The notes under the pieces: model-generated
Database searches by the model: none
Seen by the model: the letters and a program-made list of their open reading frames with translations, nothing else
Told to the model about the DNA's origin: nothing
Source: Sneathiella sp.
GTDB taxonomy: Bacteria; Pseudomonadota; Alphaproteobacteria; Sneathiellales; Sneathiellaceae
Direction of reading: 5' to 3'
NCBI GenBank assembly: GCA_002732675.1
Contig: NVRR01000037.1
Span: 1-16,723, forward strand
DNA length: 16,723 nt
Program-made: the position numbers and the translations under genes
In this document: positions 14,833 through 16,723 of the stretch, piece by piece
Layout: each line of letters begins with the position of its first letter
Position numbering within the stretch: position 1 is the first letter of the stretch

Positions 14833-15239
14833 TTTGGTCTCCCCTCTGCTTATAAAAAGCTAGAGAACTAAATTAATAACAGACGCTAGGGCAAGAAAAA
14901 CCCCGTTAGCCAAGGCCGAGTAAAGAAGGTTAACGCCCTTTCGGTCAAGCAGTAGGCGCCGCAGTTTTCCCCGAAAAAGCCTGACTGTGCTGAAAAAGTC
15001 ACAATTGGCGCTCTAGGCCAACCTGTTTAGTTTTCAATCCTCTACGACAATATTCGACGATTGCCTCTCAGATACACTACATCTTGTGCTCACCTGCGTC
15101 GCTGTTTGCTATTTTGGCCGGTATTTTATATTTTCCCCTGTTGTGGCGACCTTTAAGCTGGAGTAAAGTGCGGTTCTTGATTTTGTCCCGACGAACATGT
15201 TTATTTGTACGGGCTTCCTTGGGCTTCAGAGGTTTGTGA
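14833..15239. other. 407-bp gene-free divergent region between porin and DUF3576 gene
   Basis: No credible gene lies here. An 85-codon minus-strand frame overlapping the DUF3576 start is basic and motif-free. The porin side has A+T-rich stretches (14860-14880) where its promoter should be, but no clean -35/-10 pair. A hairpin lies at 14904-14935 (listed separately). A short inverted repeat TTGGC-N7-GCCAA is at 15005-15021, and the direct repeat GAAAAAG occurs at 14973 and 14992. On the plus side TTGCTA (15106-15111) and TATATT (15127-15132) are a poor promoter candidate with 15-bp spacing. A small RNA cannot be excluded. Confidence 0.5.
14904..14935 (-). other. hairpin upstream of porin, possibly a weak terminator or leader structure
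   Basis: CGTTAGCC (14904-14911) and GGTTAACG (14928-14935) pair over 8 bp with one mismatch position (G-U on the plus-strand RNA, A-C on the minus-strand RNA) and a 16-base loop. On the minus strand the stem is followed by GGGTTTTTCTT, which resembles a weak intrinsic terminator about 70 bases before the porin ATG. It could end a short upstream minus-strand transcript or lie in the porin leader. Confidence 0.3.
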
Positions 15240-15785
15240 ATGGCGACGCGACGTTTAAAATTATTTATTATTGTGGGGAGCCTCGCTGGCCTTGTCCTGA
15301 CCGGATGCGATGCGGATCTCAGCACTGATTCCACATTTCCGGAAAAATCTCGCAGAGAAGTCTATCAAGCCGGCAACGCACCGGATGACACGATCTTCGG
15401 TAAAGGCGGGATTTTTGGCGATGACGACAAGTCGCTTCAAGATGGCGGCGGTGGCGGTGGTCTTGGAGTGAATGCCTATTTATGGCGGGCGTCCCTCGAT
15501 ACACTTGCCTTTATTCCGTTATCGTCCGCGGATCCGTTTGGCGGTGTGATCATTACCGACTGGTATTCCCCGCCGGAATCGCCAAGCGAACGGTTCAAGC
15601 TAACCGTCTATATCCTGGACCGCCGCCTGCGCGCCGATGGATTACGTGTTTCCGCCTTCAAGCAAAACCGGGACACCTCCAACCAGTGGATACCGGTAGA
15701 GCTGACGCCGAAAGTAACCACGGATATTGAAAATGCTATTCTAACCCGGGCAAGAGAGCTCAGGGTTGCACGAGAAGGCGAATAA
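15240..15785 (+). CDS. DUF3576 family lipoprotein
   Basis: A 181-residue predicted lipoprotein. A basic N-terminus and hydrophobic segment (about 8-20) lead to the lipobox LTGC, with Cys23 as the lipidated residue; residue +2 is Asp. In E. coli Asp at +2 favours the inner membrane, but that rule may not hold here. Residues 24-75 are low-complexity, with a six-glycine run at 69-74. The conserved DUF3576 core follows: VNAYLWRASLDTLAFIPLSSADPFGG, then TDWYSPPESPSERFK and VYILDRRLRADGLRV. The function is unknown. In alphaproteobacteria the family sits directly upstream of leuS, and lptE/holA usually follow leuS, so an envelope role is possible but unproven. The start is ATG 15240 with AGAGG 7 bases upstream. 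Confidence 0.9.
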   Translation: MATRRLKLFIIVGSLAGLVLTGCDADLSTDSTFPEKSRREVYQAGNAPDDTIFGKGGIFGDDDKSLQDGGGGGGLGVNAYLWRASLDTLAFIPLSSADPFGGVIITDWYSPPESPSERFKLTVYILDRRLRADGLRVSAFKQNRDTSNQWIPVELTPKVTTDIENAILTRARELRVAREGE

Positions 15786-15891
15786 CCTCCGACGACAGGC
15801 CGTGGCGAAAAATCCCTTTTATGTCGGAAGCGGATCGGCCCGAACCTGTTGTCTAATAACATGAAATTCAGGACAGAACGGGAAGACATGC

Positions 15892-16723
15892 ATGTCCCGC
15901 TATAATGCAAAAGAAACCGAGGCCAAGTGGCAGGCCATCTGGGCGGAGCAGAAATGCTTCGAAGTCGAAGCTGACCCCTCCAAGCCCAAATATTACGTAC
16001 TCGAGATGTTTCCCTATCCTTCCGGGCGTATCCATATCGGTCATGTACGCAATTACACCATGGGCGACGTGGTGGCCCGTTATAAAAAGGCACAAGGCTT
16101 TAATGTGCTGCATCCCATGGGGTGGGACGCCTTTGGCCTGCCCGCCGAGAATGCCGCCCGCGATAAAGGCGTGCATCCGGCTGAATGGACCTATGCCAAC
16201 ATCGCCCATATGCGCGATGAGCTAAAGGCCATGGGATTATCGCTTGATTGGAGCAAGGAAATCGCCACTTGCCATCCCGGCTATTATGGCCAGCAGCAAC
16301 GGTTGTTTCTCGATTTCCTCGACAAGGGCCTGGTTTACCGTAAAGAAAGCTGGGTCAATTGGGATCCGGTCGATATGACCGTGCTCGCCAATGAACAGGT
16401 GATCGACGGCAAGGGCTGGCGCTCTGGCGCCACGGTCGAAAAGCGTAAACTGAACCAGTGGATGTTCCGCATCTCCGATTATAGCGAGGAGCTACTGGAT
16501 TCCCTCGAGAAACTGGATCGCTGGCCGGACCGGGTCCGGCTGATGCAGCAGAACTGGATTGGTCGCTCCCAGGGCGCTCATGTCTCGTTTGATATTATCG
16601 GCGAGGATGATCCGCTCGAAATATATACGACGCGTCCCGACACACTCTTTGGCGCTAGCTTTATGGCCATCGCCGCTGATCATCCGCTAACCCAGAAGCT
16701 GGCCGCACAAGACAGCAGAATTG
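15892..16723 (+). CDS. leuS: leucyl-tRNA synthetase, N-terminal part (runs off the window)
   Basis: Charges tRNA-Leu with leucine. The first 277 codons are present of about 860 in the family; the gene is cut by the window edge, not broken. The class I HIGH signature is intact at 48-51 ([19 protein letters not shown]), followed by [21 protein letters not shown] and the [16 protein letters not shown] zinc-domain region. The start of the CP1 editing domain is visible near the end ([21 protein letters not shown]). The start is ATG 15892 ([13 protein letters not shown]), with GGGAAG 6 bases upstream. An ATG at 15888 is out of frame. The gap to the DUF3576 gene is 106 bp, so the two may share a transcript. 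The KMSKS motif lies beyond the window. Confidence 0.97.
   Translation, partial: MSRYNAKETEAKWQAIWAEQKCFEVEADPSKPKYYVLEMFPYPSGRIHIGHVRNYTMGDVVARYKKAQGFNVLHPMGWDAFGLPAENAARDKGVHPAEWTYANIAHMRDELKAMGLSLDWSKEIATCHPGYYGQQQRLFLDFLDKGLVYRKESWVNWDPVDMTVLANEQVIDGKGWRSGATVEKRKLNQWMFRISDYSEELLDSLEKLDRWPDRVRLMQQNWIGRSQGAHVSFDIIGEDDPLEIYTTRPDTLFGASFMAIAADHPLTQKLAAQDSRI

Noticed and set aside
15077..15334. 85-codon minus-strand open frame overlapping the DUF3576 start
   Set aside because: It is a basic sequence without motifs, overlaps a well-supported lipoprotein gene and has no supporting start signal.
15861..15905. 14-codon open frame overlapping the leuS start, as a leader peptide
   Set aside because: It has no Shine-Dalgarno, no leucine codon run (one Leu only) and no attenuator hairpin.

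Overview
This 16.7 kb window looks like chromosome from an alphaproteobacterium. The evidence is the block pyrF-trpF-trpB-trpA-accD-folC, the long RibA with a vestigial RibB-like N-terminal half, a DUF3576 lipoprotein directly upstream of leuS, and a porin of the alphaproteobacterial Porin_4-like type. Base composition is moderate: trp genes are G+C-rich, while the sulfotransferase/porin part is visibly more A+T-rich. I lean towards a marine, Rhodospirillales- or Sneathiella-like lineage, but nothing here fixes the genus.

Layout. (1) 1-1573: the possible tail of an unseen gene, a GST-fold protein on the minus strand, and a divergent YafY/WYL regulator. A perfect 18-bp inverted repeat in the gap between the two is a good candidate operator. 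(2) 1686-7418: a tight six-gene co-directional run, pyrF (UMP synthesis), trpF, trpB and trpA (the late tryptophan steps), accD (acetyl-CoA carboxylase) and folC (folate polyglutamylation). (3) 7422-8114: an OmpR-type response regulator convergent with folC, with no kinase in the window. (4) 8388-10972: ribA, then a gene of unknown function with a textbook sigma-54 promoter, then a YkuD L,D-transpeptidase that seems to be transcribed without a leader. (5) 10978-11679: the YggS/PLPBP pyridoxal-phosphate protein on the minus strand. (6) 11837-14832, minus strand: two tandem PAPS-type sulfotransferases and an outer-membrane porin with a strong intrinsic terminator between porin and sulfotransferases. 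This looks like an accessory block set between core genes. (7) 15240-16723: DUF3576 lipoprotein and the first third of leuS, which runs off the window.

Most of the window is ordinary housekeeping. The parts worth a second look are the sigma-54-driven gene of unknown function at 9626-10396, the duplicated and diverging sulfotransferase pair at 11837-13532, and the putative operator between the GST-like gene and its regulator. I found no CRISPR array, no tRNA or rRNA, no insertion sequence and no recognisable defence system.
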